A stretch of 48,805 nucleotides of DNA from Rhodospirillales bacterium (GTDB lineage: Bacteria; Pseudomonadota; Alphaproteobacteria; Acetobacterales; Acetobacteraceae). The stretch covers positions 1 to 48,805 of the forward strand of contig CANHKG010000008.1 of assembly GCA_947460455.1 (NCBI GenBank), written 5' to 3'. The translations under genes were made by a program, and so were the position numbers. This document shows, piece after piece, positions 20,401 through 23,716 of the stretch; position 1 is the first letter of the stretch, and the number at the start of each line of letters is the position of its first letter. Below the pieces are notes generated by a model. It was not told the DNA's origin. It did not search any database and worked only from the letters and a program-made list of their open reading frames with translations.

Positions 20401-22973
20401 CCCTGGCCTATTCCGGCGCCGACCCGCTGACCTTCTCCGCGCCCACGGCGGGGGCCTACTACGTTGGGATCACCGGCTATCAGAACGCCAGCTACGATCC
20501 CAACACCGCCGGCAGCGGCAACAGCTCGTTCTACAGCGGCAATTACGGCACCCGCATGGTACGCCTGGCGGGTAGCGACACGCGCCTGACCGGCATCACC
20601 GCCACGGCCGGCACCGGCAGCCCGGCCACGTCCGGCGTGGCCTCTGCCAACCCGGGCCAGACCATCACCCTCACCGGCACCGGGCTCGATGCCAGCGACC
20701 GCGTGGTGTTCGTGACCACGGACAGCAGCGGATATGTTGGCACCACCACCGTCACGCCCACGAACCGGGCCGCCGATGGCAGCAGCTTCGATGTGGTGGT
20801 GCCGACCAGCGCCGCCACCGGCACCTTGCGGCTGGCGCGCGATGTCGGCGGCCTGTTCCTGCAGGTGGTGCCGGTGCTGACCGATGTGCTGGCCCAGGCG
20901 AACCAGAGCTTCAATGGCAACAACCTCCAGCTTGTCGGCAAAGGCTTCGTCGAAGGCGCCAGCACCGTGAACTTCGGAGCGCAGAAGGTGGCCGACACCT
21001 CGCGCAGCGAGGGGTTCGATATCAACCAGGGCTTCTCCGCATCGAACCTGTCGATGATCGTGCCGGACGGCGTGCCCGGCGGGCCCATCTCCATCACCAC
21101 GGCGGGCGGCACCAGCAACGTGTTCGGGCTGGCGATCACCGGCGTGACCGCATCCGCCACCAGCGGCACCCCGGCCGATGCCGGCAGCGCCTCTGCCAAT
21201 CCCGGCCAGACCATCACGATCACCGGCACCGGGCTCGATTCCACGGTTGATGTCGTGTTCCAGGTCAATGACGGCGGCACGCCGCGGCAGATCGTGGTTC
21301 GGCCCAGCAGCGTGGCGGGCGACGGCGCCTCGATCCAGGTTGTGGTGCCGGTCCATGCCGAAACCGGCGTGATGCGCGTGGTGGGCGACAGCAACGCCAC
21401 GGAGACCTTCCTGCAGATCGTGCCCGTGGTCAGCGGCATCGTGCTGAATGGCGTGAGCAGCGACAGCCAGTTCATGGATGTGAGCGTGCTGGGCGGCGGC
21501 TTCATCGACCGAGAAGGCACGCAGTACCGCTTTGGCACCACGCCGGTGGAAGACCCTGGCTCCGGGTTTGGCCAGGGGCCGGATGTCTCCTTCAATGCCG
21601 GCCAGCAGAACGGGCTGGCGCGCATGGTCGTGCCGATGCGCAACGAGAGCTTCGGCCCGATCGTGGTGCGCACCGCGGGCGGCACCAGTGCTGCGTATTC
21701 GCTTGATGTCAGCGGCATCACCGCCACGGCCGCCACCGGCACGCCGGCCAATGCCGGTGAGGCATCGGCCAATCCTGGCCAGGCGATCACGGTGAACGGC
21801 ACCGGGCTCACCACCGGGTTGCGCGCCATCCTGCGCTACCGCGACAGCTATTCGGCGGCACTGCAATTCGTGATGCTGACGCCCAGCGCGGTGGCCGGCG
21901 ATGGCACCACCGCCACGCTGACGGTGCCGAATTCGGCCAACGGCGTGTACGAGCTGTGGATGCCCGGCACCACCGTGATGCCGCTGCTGCAGGTGGTGCC
22001 GACCATCCAAAGCTACGACGTGTCGAACCACCTCTACATCTACGGCGCCGGCTTCGTGGAAGGCGCGTTGACGGCGAAATTCGCCGGTGGCGAGCAGAAG
22101 GATACGGCGACCAACGTGCAGCCCAACCCGGGGGCGGATGTGTACAACCGCGACGGGTTCGACAACGGCGCGGTGCGGCTGGATGGCGAGCCGGTGCACG
22201 GCTTCGGCCCGCTGACCATCACCACCGCCGGCGGCACCTCGGCGCCGTTCGCGCTGAACGAGTTGACGCAGGGTTTCGGCAATCTGCGCGACGTGGCCTT
22301 CGACCCCACGACGAAATCGGCCTGGGTGGTGAACTACCCCGGCGGCTCGCCGACCGCGCTGCGCCGGCTGGATCTGGCCACCGGCACGGAGCTGCAATCC
22401 ATCGCATTCACGGTGAAGGATTTCGGCTCCACGGACCTCACCGTTGGCGGCCTGCAGATCACGGACGAGGCGTTCACCCTGAACGGTGCCAACATTCCGG
22501 TTGGCAGCCTGCTGGTGTTCAACGGCCAGCCGAATACCGACCGGGTCATCGCGCTTGACCCCGCCGACGGCAAGGTGCTGGGCTCCCTGGCGCTGAAAGG
22601 CAATTACGACACCACGGCGGGGCTGTACGACGCGAGCTCCAACCACCTGTTCGTGCTTGATCGCAGCCAGAACCCGCGCAAGATCCTGGAGATCGATCCG
22701 GCGGACGGCACCGTGCTGGCGAGCTTCAATTCGCCGCTTTGGGGTGACGAGGCCGGGCTGGCGGTGGATCCCAATACCGGCAATCTGTGGATGGGCAGCT
22801 ACAACGACACTTCCACGCTGGTGGAGTTCAGCCGCACCGGCACGGAGGTGCGGCGCATCAACCTCACGTCCCAGGGCATCAACGACAGCGAGATCAGCGG
22901 CCTGGCCTTCGACGACACCGGCAAGCTGCTCGTCTCCTCCACCCAGGGCCGGGTCTATCGCGTGACGGTCTGA
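2481..22973 (+). CDS. Giant LEPR-XLL multidomain surface/secreted protein (6,830 aa)
   Basis: This is one unbroken frame with a GGAG ribosome site before ATG. A basic N-terminus (1-50) leads into the motif Y-E-P-R-L-L-L-S-G (58-66), the LEPR-XLL signature known at the start of very large exported proteins. Then come glycine-rich beta repeats (70-400), three Ig-like modules (about 410-715) and a vanadium-haloperoxidase/PAP2 domain (719-1109). Further Ig, SbsA-like and carboxypeptidase-regulatory-like modules run to about 1720. A metzincin zinc-protease site lies at 2227-2257, followed by choice-of-anchor modules (about 2330-2550), a calcium-type D-x-D-x-D-G repeat (about 2635-2670) and an LVIVD propeller (about 2690-2990). 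From about 3215 there are 12 IPT/TIG-like double units, with propeller, jelly-roll-like and pre-peptidase C-terminal modules inserted. No classical signal peptide, RTX repeats or LPXTG were seen. Likely role: surface or secreted enzyme-bearing adhesin (inferred). Confidence 0.9.
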   Translation: MPWPFGPDEMGDSAGDRDGRDANRHDRRLKWRKQRRSAKHEAAPAARPAANPVLFESYEPRLLLSGVPAGTVLASGTGSAEFLDADDTKVTATLTGPGQFQVVQGAALPTLLITGTDATSVFTLSGVGGNGRVNLEGLTLSGPMASFTASSTDPVSSFTVQGAVQSIVLGNVRDMVLSSTAAIGGVAVESWQSGGVVANGIVAPSVGSLSSAGQLNMSMTLTSLDLALGSVLAGALTGGMWQVAGDIGSIAVRSVGAGWSADVVGRTGTVATGGIFSGTLATKAIDVFAVGGSLVGAHLMVGATLGADGKLGGTGADSDSFGAGYIGQLRVAGAMIGARIHVGVDPVNGVFDDGDDVVRGGSASRIQTLMVGGRIDSTSRIVTGVLPPSFFAGGRSYTPAGAPRTLATSPGDRTLPTLSAALVNDTGPSATDGVTAEVAVSGRATDAGGIVALRGGLDGTPAADFTDLVLFLDAQGGFTLTAEDMATLAGGTLAEGPHVLHLVAVDASGNTRTLDMRFTYSNTQIVAGLANDTGVSTSDGISSDYAVIGTVTGGVKIDSALVGLDKAADTVLTLDGAGIFSLSKADMDALAGGAVGQGAHVLRLAVTDANGITTTRELPFTYDSIAPKIGSFGLTASSDTGTAGDNITAAARVGLLGSAEGAAVATLGGAKALVAANGGFQFADVVLVDGDNKLSLTLSDLAGNTATTTLTINRSGSVSADAAITWNQATLEAVRRASMYPETATRIMAMVGVAQFDTLAAIENSAAFLVRQNFSGEIDTGLALAKAAHTVLWASFPNQRTSLDEILATAVAAVPDGVAKTNALALGGSIGQAVVDIRASDGSANYVEYLASDTPGRWRPTAPSFEVAEEPQWAELTPFALSSASQFQLPPPPDLTSAEYAAALAEVRELGSATSATRTADQAQQAQFWSDGRGSYTPPGHWNQIAQQIAQSQGNSLAANVRLFAKLNVALADAAIASWNTKFAYSLWRPIDAIQQADLDGNAATTKDEAWLPLLITPPHPEYVSGHSTFSAAAATVLQASFGDVAFSTSSFTLPGVTRNYTSFQQAVDEAGRSRIYGGIHFEFSNEGGKTLGAQVAGAALARFNLSQDTQGPNVVASILPGVTNKNVTVSGQVLDNLSGVSEASYSIDGGPAQALTLDGQGRYSIATAFALDGTQDALHTISISAKDVAGNTAKAVTRSFRLDTRLPVMSLASLAEGDSFSSVTRLTGVAGPTGSTLSKLTYSFDKGPATSIGFDSTTGAYDAALNLGDLDIGAHTLTITATDAGGNAATLTRGVTLSALAPFQLTAISPTSGESDVGSTERPEIRFSRAVKINTLTADSFYASAADGTKLAGTIVPNQDGSSAMLFLDAPMPGGATITVTVDGSRIRAATDGAFLDANLDGVAGGLRQVSFTTVSLTAVAGTVLRGRVVDPGPDLQPMTFDDMRRGPDGVIYTPDDVFLNPIAHAKVYVLGMEDRFVFTDANGFFEMTNLPAGTVKVAIDGRTATNAPVGVFWPEMVMDSELRPGEVNTLMDTMGSAEERASHAGRQEVYLPRVATTIFSLVSDTVPTTVGVDQSSAPNLTDSQRGALKLTVDPGSIIGADGQPLGDAQIGLSTVPPELVRDMLPPGVLQHTFDITIQAPGAATFATPATISFPNVFGAAPGTKLNILSFDHTTGMLVINGTATVSEDGLTVVSDEGAGVRAPGWHGITPPGGCNPSGGAPPDPVPPSKDEKVNEHAPQALTFLTASAATDNFSALQWNAPQPTKALPPLPPIPGCEVPPHNPDTKTQPFISVTIEVDGALGQFAKPVNGSLDLRSQSFTLSAGTNITKKFDFDPKTYAEMFKGGNGFADLNNDQLYGARIKITEIRQNADGSRTRDIYTYYQNRFVAAVEETSASKQSGDLMAFFRTNTDGVVRTNKVELFLPNNVQTSFTGGGAPFTLAGNYSGNGTLVGKFDPSVAGYDQKSTFNVQVNDAKGALTVGAVTAVGTGTAPTKISVDEAGYRTELSRALQAISLVTLPGADTKFGTADDTTRYLYDYGGGVTLMTLPGKDGKAGTADDVTINVVAAANKLGAIGPSFIAEFGKFLPDKVYTGKDYTAMLDKQVAAMKAAVEEDYAVAGKQYQVVAANAGADVTMSWQDTFFGASKSLVYGFADFDRLTKYMSTYLPLRPAGGAGATIGQAALEHAVAEGLNFKVVNSGQFGVAINFDWTSGATFAQYVANTVSHELAHTFGLNDAYVNIAGKGSPPVNPPNDIMRSGNIADGNLSFAATNVALLQAALGIQPDGQTPITAAVKEYRTNFNLPGSLVGLRDFDNTLTGPMLYAESAGADSNGVVTFGNVAADGAGGMLQTMDVTLRNVGFSTLNLDSLALASGAKGFSIVNAALKGTTLAPDQSAVLTLAFDPAMVGNATDTLTIGSNAEFGPVSIPLSGTGIAATARAVASSGVNNFGGMVVGAPAATLNGLFSIANAGATPLSITEIRLVEGGAEFALLGVPGDLKSSPASIALGGSFSFGLSYAASALGLQRAVVEVVTNDPTQPVLRLGAVGTGLAALPAASWGQDYVGIQVTTPNNPPALHAVSDDKGFFSFFLPNNSPYHMAVFDPATGLMAHDYGKTADSGKGVNLTATLVFGASLERDSDYDGLPDDVEFAIDSNPRSIDTNKDGISDFAAIRQGLSPLGDLGTPTGVVGATTLQGTASGVAVIGSTTDPTKLTAFVTTGTAGLAVVDVSKITAPSVLAEIDLAGDNTRIAVDSDRGVAAIAGGGAGLHLVNIADPAAPVLIRDVMFSSSVVSVAMRDGIAYAVAGNRLLAVDINTGDVRTELEPGGTLVDVAIEGDVIYTLNNVGVVRAISIDGDDLQLRGQVAMPQTGSRITVGSGVAYVAAYTGGQAGFMTVDVKDLNALAMLSGVDSTGIAGSAIALTGTGRAVAVGGNDFVFGAFRRLDVVNVADPADTGSIDVSYNLPEIARDVALANGVAFVADAKAGLQIVNYMAFDTKGVAPTVKISVAAGDADPGTPGIQVLAGGSVHVTPLVSDDVQIRNVELLVNGKVVSNDPSFPFDMFTQAPTLGGSVQLQVRVTDTGGNVGLSEQVTLATVPDTFGPTILSTSIADGDKRFFVRNIDVRFNEQVDAALLNGGGVSLIGLGADGKFGTADDVTVPTKIDMRLQGRMASVLPQVALPPGEYRFRIEPSAMADLSGNITATALERSFTVRPASDVKAASGTPAAAAAPSANPGQEIGIAVPFDPATAYITFATINEAGTTSTAEVKATRFDAANSTAYFVVPNNAFTGDVVVFGKDSGGKRTDFADGAFPLQVVPLLTDARIDFLNGNGTMRVSLDGRGFVEANGTTYTFGTEQVVDTAANTGPDATYSFIPNFTENSRAYVSVPMVDGAFGAITVKTTGGTSAAYSVNLSGITATAMSGTPANPALASANAGQAITLSGTGLDAETKLLFRRTSSYDGAVQYDLQTVAAAAPNGTGATAVVPQTANGVFAVQVLGAGVQPVLQIVPTVQSYDVSNHLYVYGTGFVEGALTAKFAGGEQKDTATNAQPNPGADVYSRDGFENWALRLDGEPVHGFGPLTITTAGGTSAPFALNELTQGFGNLRDVAFDPATKSAWVVNYPGASPSALRRLDLATGTELQSIPLTIKDFGSTQITVAGLQMAPESFTLNGANIPAGSLLVFNGEPNTDRVIALNPTTGAVLGVLALKANYDLTSGLYDPTTKHLLLTERNNSARRLMEIDPADGTEIGSLPIDYAEERGLAIDPVTGNLWLAGTSSPSVLVEMTRAGTQVRQINIGLQGVNDGEVSGLSFDDTGKLLVSSTQGRIYRVDVNADPAASARPTLTSITGLALGGVPADAGKASANVGQVITLTGTQFGPQTQVVFPTRDQEGRTDLVAVVPLAINDAGTQMQVQVPDRATTGEVRVSNGTYRNLGFSSHPDAIYRSITLSFTAAATSSTIRFSDGGLQSIDDESWGLDNVRVTQGKSEVFADTFEAGANPAWSSSTVDRSNQSVFSAFSGRFGNNEQRLSLSGLTAGQTYTLSFDLYAFDSWDGTTGGDVFQVSADGTLLMRESISNYSLTVPQTINSSAGVRLQVVPTLTGVEGSWRPGTDNSFTLRGSGFMEGASKISIGGITLNDDFATSSALFDVGGARNNTATLVAPLVLEGPLKVTTEGGSAEIAGPVNTAPTAVLSGIVGIAAEGTPNVLGQASANVGQTIKLLGQGFTSGMRVAFTAMDDTGREGIVTRAGAANSAGTELTVPVPALARSGLVRLAGSSAGQMLQVVPTLRSMGGTVAAGNTLLVEGTGLVPSELVVQAGGRTIGNVSVRTVADSTSNDGYLSFYRPLTEATSQQLLTIVLPSGVSGSNITVSTVGGTTVLRTGVAITQLSLTPPADVGETLATALGTGLQPAQSISLSAVMGDGTFITKDVDLFRVDLLAGDTLRYAVNGTSSAYVRLFNGAGKEVQTSYSEEKNAFTSSYTATTNGDYYVGISGYGNYSYDPTVQGSATSSFYSSAAYVLTMDRMSSGDTRLSGIAALAELGVPAQAGVASANVRQAITLQGTGISADDQVIFTRLDESGEVSTVTATPTVVAADGTSLTVVVPDSATTGVVRLARDQAGVLLQVVPTLGAATMSSGSTYNGGFLSLTGTGFAEGMTTIGFGAKSIPDASRTNGTDILSYFDTKSNPNGRATLFVPDGVPTGAIRITTPGGTSNTLGQSLATITAMADSGSPANAGKASANPGQSITLSGVGLSERSTVVFETISADGTRSQITASPWSVDKAGTTIKVVVPADAATGSVRLIGDNKATSLFLQVVPKLTLANMTSLDSNGAYASITLQGAGFVEGNGSEYRFGSVIRSDGNTGSDGADVYSTNTAVNLRVSMADAFGPITVKTEGGTSAPFSIGVSALQGTALSGTPANGAFASANPGQTVTLTGDGLSTDTDVVFRSIASYYGETTYRILNPIYASPDGKTAILQVPKDASGAFALQILGAGVQPLLQIVPTIESYDVSNHLYIYGSGFVEGALTATFAGGEQKDTAANDKPNPGADIYGRDGFDNGAVRLDGEPVHGFGPLTITTAGGTSAPFALNELTQGFGNLRDVAFDPTTKSAWVVNYPGGSPSALRRLDLATGTELQSIALTTKDFGATQITVGALQITDEAFTLNGANIPVGSLLVFNGEPNTDRVIALNPTDGKVLGALVLKGNYDTTAGLYDAASNHLFVLDRSQNPRKILEIDPADGTVLSSFNSPLWGDEAGFAVDPVTGNLWMGSYNDSSTLVEFSRTGTEVRRINLALQGINDAEVSGLSFDDTGKLLVSSTQGRVYRVDINADPVAISTPTLNAITGIALGGVPADAGKASANVNQIVTLTGTQFGPATRVLFPTVDENGTPGLLSVAPLQVNPAGTQLQVKVPALAVTGAIKVTNGAFTNYGFGSWPDGAYRGITLSFTASSTSSVIRFNDLGLEGGGGVGNESWGIDNVKVAQGKSTVFADTFEGGANKAWSDARIETALASTFSAFSGRFSSNQQLLSLNGLTAGQTYTLSFDLYAFDSWDGEASPNYGRDVFQVSADGKLLMSESIGNFSPEAPQTINRSAGVALQIVPTLTGTSNGRPGIDSDFDLIGSGFIEGASTITLGGTAFVDTRVDATNSFYSTEGNGPEVLGDRNGQYRIAAPLALDGPIRITTAGGYAEIAGATPSAVAPVQFAGLLASAPTYGVPAGTASAAANAGQTITLVGNGFTSNTLVQFEAVSSTGVVGTVTRQGQVDGNGTRLLVEVPAQARSGLVRVIGAAESHALQVVPWVRGIGGTIAAGNTIVIDGSGFVPGEVSVLVDGIAATIQSLTLVADGTSGSVSTSAAALTTQQLLRVTVPVGASAAAVTVTTAGGQGSSRRAVFTTAANIVPSGDVGDTIADSTKVALALHQSVTISQQMGNGSFGDRDVDLYRVDLGAGDLLQVQMTTGITATVRVFDAAGSEKTSQALAYSGADPLTFSAPTAGAYYVGITGYQNASYDPNTAGSGNSSFYSGNYGTRMVRLAGSDTRLTGITATAGTGSPATSGVASANPGQTITLTGTGLDASDRVVFVTTDSSGYVGTTTVTPTNRAADGSSFDVVVPTSAATGTLRLARDVGGLFLQVVPVLTDVLAQANQSFNGNNLQLVGKGFVEGASTVNFGAQKVADTSRSEGFDINQGFSASNLSMIVPDGVPGGPISITTAGGTSNVFGLAITGVTASATSGTPADAGSASANPGQTITITGTGLDSTVDVVFQVNDGGTPRQIVVRPSSVAGDGASIQVVVPVHAETGVMRVVGDSNATETFLQIVPVVSGIVLNGVSSDSQFMDVSVLGGGFIDREGTQYRFGTTPVEDPGSGFGQGPDVSFNAGQQNGLARMVVPMRNESFGPIVVRTAGGTSAAYSLDVSGITATAATGTPANAGEASANPGQAITVNGTGLTTGLRAILRYRDSYSAALQFVMLTPSAVAGDGTTATLTVPNSANGVYELWMPGTTVMPLLQVVPTIQSYDVSNHLYIYGAGFVEGALTAKFAGGEQKDTATNVQPNPGADVYNRDGFDNGAVRLDGEPVHGFGPLTITTAGGTSAPFALNELTQGFGNLRDVAFDPTTKSAWVVNYPGGSPTALRRLDLATGTELQSIAFTVKDFGSTDLTVGGLQITDEAFTLNGANIPVGSLLVFNGQPNTDRVIALDPADGKVLGSLALKGNYDTTAGLYDASSNHLFVLDRSQNPRKILEIDPADGTVLASFNSPLWGDEAGLAVDPNTGNLWMGSYNDTSTLVEFSRTGTEVRRINLTSQGINDSEISGLAFDDTGKLLVSSTQGRVYRVTV
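2631..2678 (+). other. LEPR-XLL motif of the giant protein
   Basis: Residues 51-66 include Y58-E59-P60-R61-L62-L63-L64-S65-G66, preceded by a strongly basic stretch (about 26-40). In the known family this motif marks the N-terminus of giant exported proteins and is thought to be a sorting or processing signal; its mechanism is not established. The first position is Tyr instead of Leu here. Confidence 0.8.
4635..5807 (+). other. Embedded vanadium-haloperoxidase/PAP2 domain
   Basis: Residues 719-1109 contain the three vanadate/phosphate-binding signatures of the PAP2/haloperoxidase superfamily. These are K982-x6-R989-P990, then V1024-S1025-G1026-H1027, then S1074-R1075-x5-H1081. The spacings (33 residues between the first two, 46 between the last two) fit the family. 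The usual Pro before S-G-H is Val, and the Asp four residues after the last His is Ser. The text around them (P-P-H-P-E-Y before S-G-H; I-Y-G-G-I-H-F) is that of bacterial vanadium-dependent haloperoxidases rather than lipid phosphatases. Whether it halogenates or dephosphorylates cannot be read from sequence. Confidence 0.85.
9126..9260 (+). other. Metzincin-type zinc protease site in the giant protein
   Basis: Residues 2227-2237 read H-E-L-A-H-T-F-G-L-N-D, matching HExxHxxGxxD with Asp as the third metal ligand. A candidate Met-turn, D-I-M-R-S-G, follows with Met2257. Zinc ligands would be H2227, H2231 and D2237, with E2228 as the base. About 450 residues before it have no repeats and probably form the rest of the protease domain. 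It could act on host or prey proteins or process the giant itself; this is inference. Confidence 0.75.
12741..17219 (+). repeat. Superrepeat copy 1 of the giant gene (4,479 bp)
   Basis: Residues 3421-4913 contain five IPT/TIG-like double units. Each opens with a (S/G)-x-P-x(4-5)-(A/S)-A-N-x-x-Q-type entry and has an internal L-Q-(V/I)-V-P hinge. Order: unit A with a six-bladed-propeller-like insert, B with a jelly-roll-like insert, C followed by a pre-peptidase C-terminal-like domain (about nt 15655-16075), then D and E. The same order recurs in copy 2. A lone E-type unit precedes this copy at about 12121-12740. Confidence 0.85.
17220..21734 (+). repeat. Superrepeat copy 2 of the giant gene (4,515 bp)
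   Basis: Residues 4914-6418 repeat the A-B-C-D-E order of copy 1. The two copies are offset by 1,493 codons, measured independently at the S-G-T-P entry and at the S-Y-D-V-S-N segment (13017 and 17496). The A unit is nearly identical to copies 1 and 3 at the DNA level, while the B-E units have drifted more. The jelly-roll-like part is at about 18770-19225 and the pre-peptidase C-terminal-like part at about 20170-20590. Confidence 0.85.
21735..22970 (+). repeat. Partial superrepeat copy 3 (A unit only) ending the giant protein
   Basis: Residues 6419-6830 are a third A unit with its propeller-like insert. It stops at S-T-Q-G-R-V-Y-R-V-T-V, the point where copies 1 and 2 continue with a short linker into unit B. 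The protein therefore ends at a module boundary, which argues against accidental truncation in the middle of a fold. Confidence 0.85.
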
Positions 22974-22980
22974 TGCCCAG

Positions 22981-23014
22981 CCCGCCATCGCCGGCTGGTG
23001 CCGGGGATGGCGGG
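22981..23014 (+). terminator. Hairpin terminator after the giant gene
   Basis: CCCGCCATC pairs with GATGGCGGG, and inside it CCGGC pairs with GCCGG around a TGGT loop, with one G/G mismatch between the two stems. The hairpin starts 8 bases after the stop codon and is followed by TGTGTTT, a weak T-run. Confidence 0.7.
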
Positions 23015-23111
23015 TGTGTTTCGGCCCCGGCGGTTGCGTTTGGGCATGAGCTATCGCCGCGCGAGGCGGGGGCCGAAGAACGGATTCATGGTGATTTTGC
23101 GCGCGTTTGGC

Positions 23112-23510
23112 CTATGGCGGGGCGCGGGCGATGCAGGCGGGGGACGGTGCGGGCGCACGGTTGCCGGAGCGGCGCATGCCGCGGCCGGGGCGGCCGCGCA
23201 GGATCCAGCCGATCCAGGCGCGCTGGCGGCGGAGACGACGCAGGGCGCGCGGGTGGAGTACGGGTGCCAGGTCGTCGATGGTTTCGCCGGTGGGGGAGAA
23301 GTGCCAATCCCGCAGCGGGGTGCGCCAGGTGCGGGCGGAGGTGGTGGCCAGGGTGAGTTGGGCCATGGCCGCCTTGTTCCCCGTGAGGAACGCCAGCAGG
23401 GCGAGGAGCAGGTGCAGGAGGGGCGCCGGAAAATGGACGCGCTTCGCCGCCTCCGCCAGGCGGCGAAGGGCGTCGGCTTCGTTCGGAGCGGCGACGGGAT
23501 GTGGCATCAC
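23112..23510 (-). CDS. Small hypothetical protein
   Basis: This is a 132-residue product (131 if the second ATG is used). The third codon positions are almost all G or C, as in the neighbouring real genes, and the protein reads naturally. An N-terminal amphipathic helix is followed by a hydrophobic stretch, L-L-H-L-L-L-A-L-L-A-F-L (about 31-42), which could be one membrane helix. A very basic, Arg-rich C-terminal half comes after that. No family was recognised and no good ribosome site was seen. It is convergent with the giant gene and stands alone. It may be a real lineage-specific protein or a remnant. Confidence 0.45.
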   Translation of the reverse strand: MMPHPVAAPNEADALRRLAEAAKRVHFPAPLLHLLLALLAFLTGNKAAMAQLTLATTSARTWRTPLRDWHFSPTGETIDDLAPVLHPRALRRLRRQRAWIGWILRGRPGRGMRRSGNRAPAPSPACIARAPP

Positions 23511-23716
23511 CGTGAGCTATCGCACGGTCAAGGCCGGTGAACTAGGAAAATTTGACCGTATCTGACGATTTAACGTAGATTGACGCTAACTGATGGCTGC
23601 ACCTCGTGCGCGTCGTTTGCCGGACGCGGAAAAGCAAAGCGCCAAGTCACGAAGTTTTTTTGCTTCTTTTTGTTCACAAAAAGAAGAATCTTCCTGAAAA
23701 ATCTTGCAGTTGGGCG
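23511..23716. other. Intergenic gap holding one repeat copy
   Basis: This gap lies upstream of the leftward small gene and downstream of the leftward RTX gene. It is A/T-rich and contains a GC hairpin (23609-23628) and the palindromic repeat (23663-23686). No further gene was seen in it. Confidence 0.5.
23609..23690. repeat. Palindromic intergenic element, copy 1
   Basis: A GC-rich hairpin (CGCGTC/GACGCG, 23609-23628) is followed after 34 bases by a perfect A/T palindrome. Its arms are CTTCTTTTTGT (23663-23673) and ACAAAAAGAAG (23676-23686) around TC. The same arrangement, with paired base changes in the stem, occurs at 36612-36635 and 38282-38307. It lies just beyond the stop of the leftward RTX gene and could help end its transcript, although no U-run follows on that strand. 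Confidence 0.75.

Noticed and set aside
12121..22970. Possibility that the repeat array is an assembly artefact
   Set aside because: Units within each superrepeat differ in many bases and the two periods differ by 36 bp, which a simple duplication error would not produce; long reads would still be useful.
7323..22988. A 15.7-kb open frame (5,221 codons) on the minus strand opposite the giant gene
   Set aside because: It is the codon-position mirror of a very G+C-rich repetitive gene, where stop codons are rare on the complement. The product is rich in His, Arg, Gly and Ala with no recognisable domain, and it mirrors the sense repeats.
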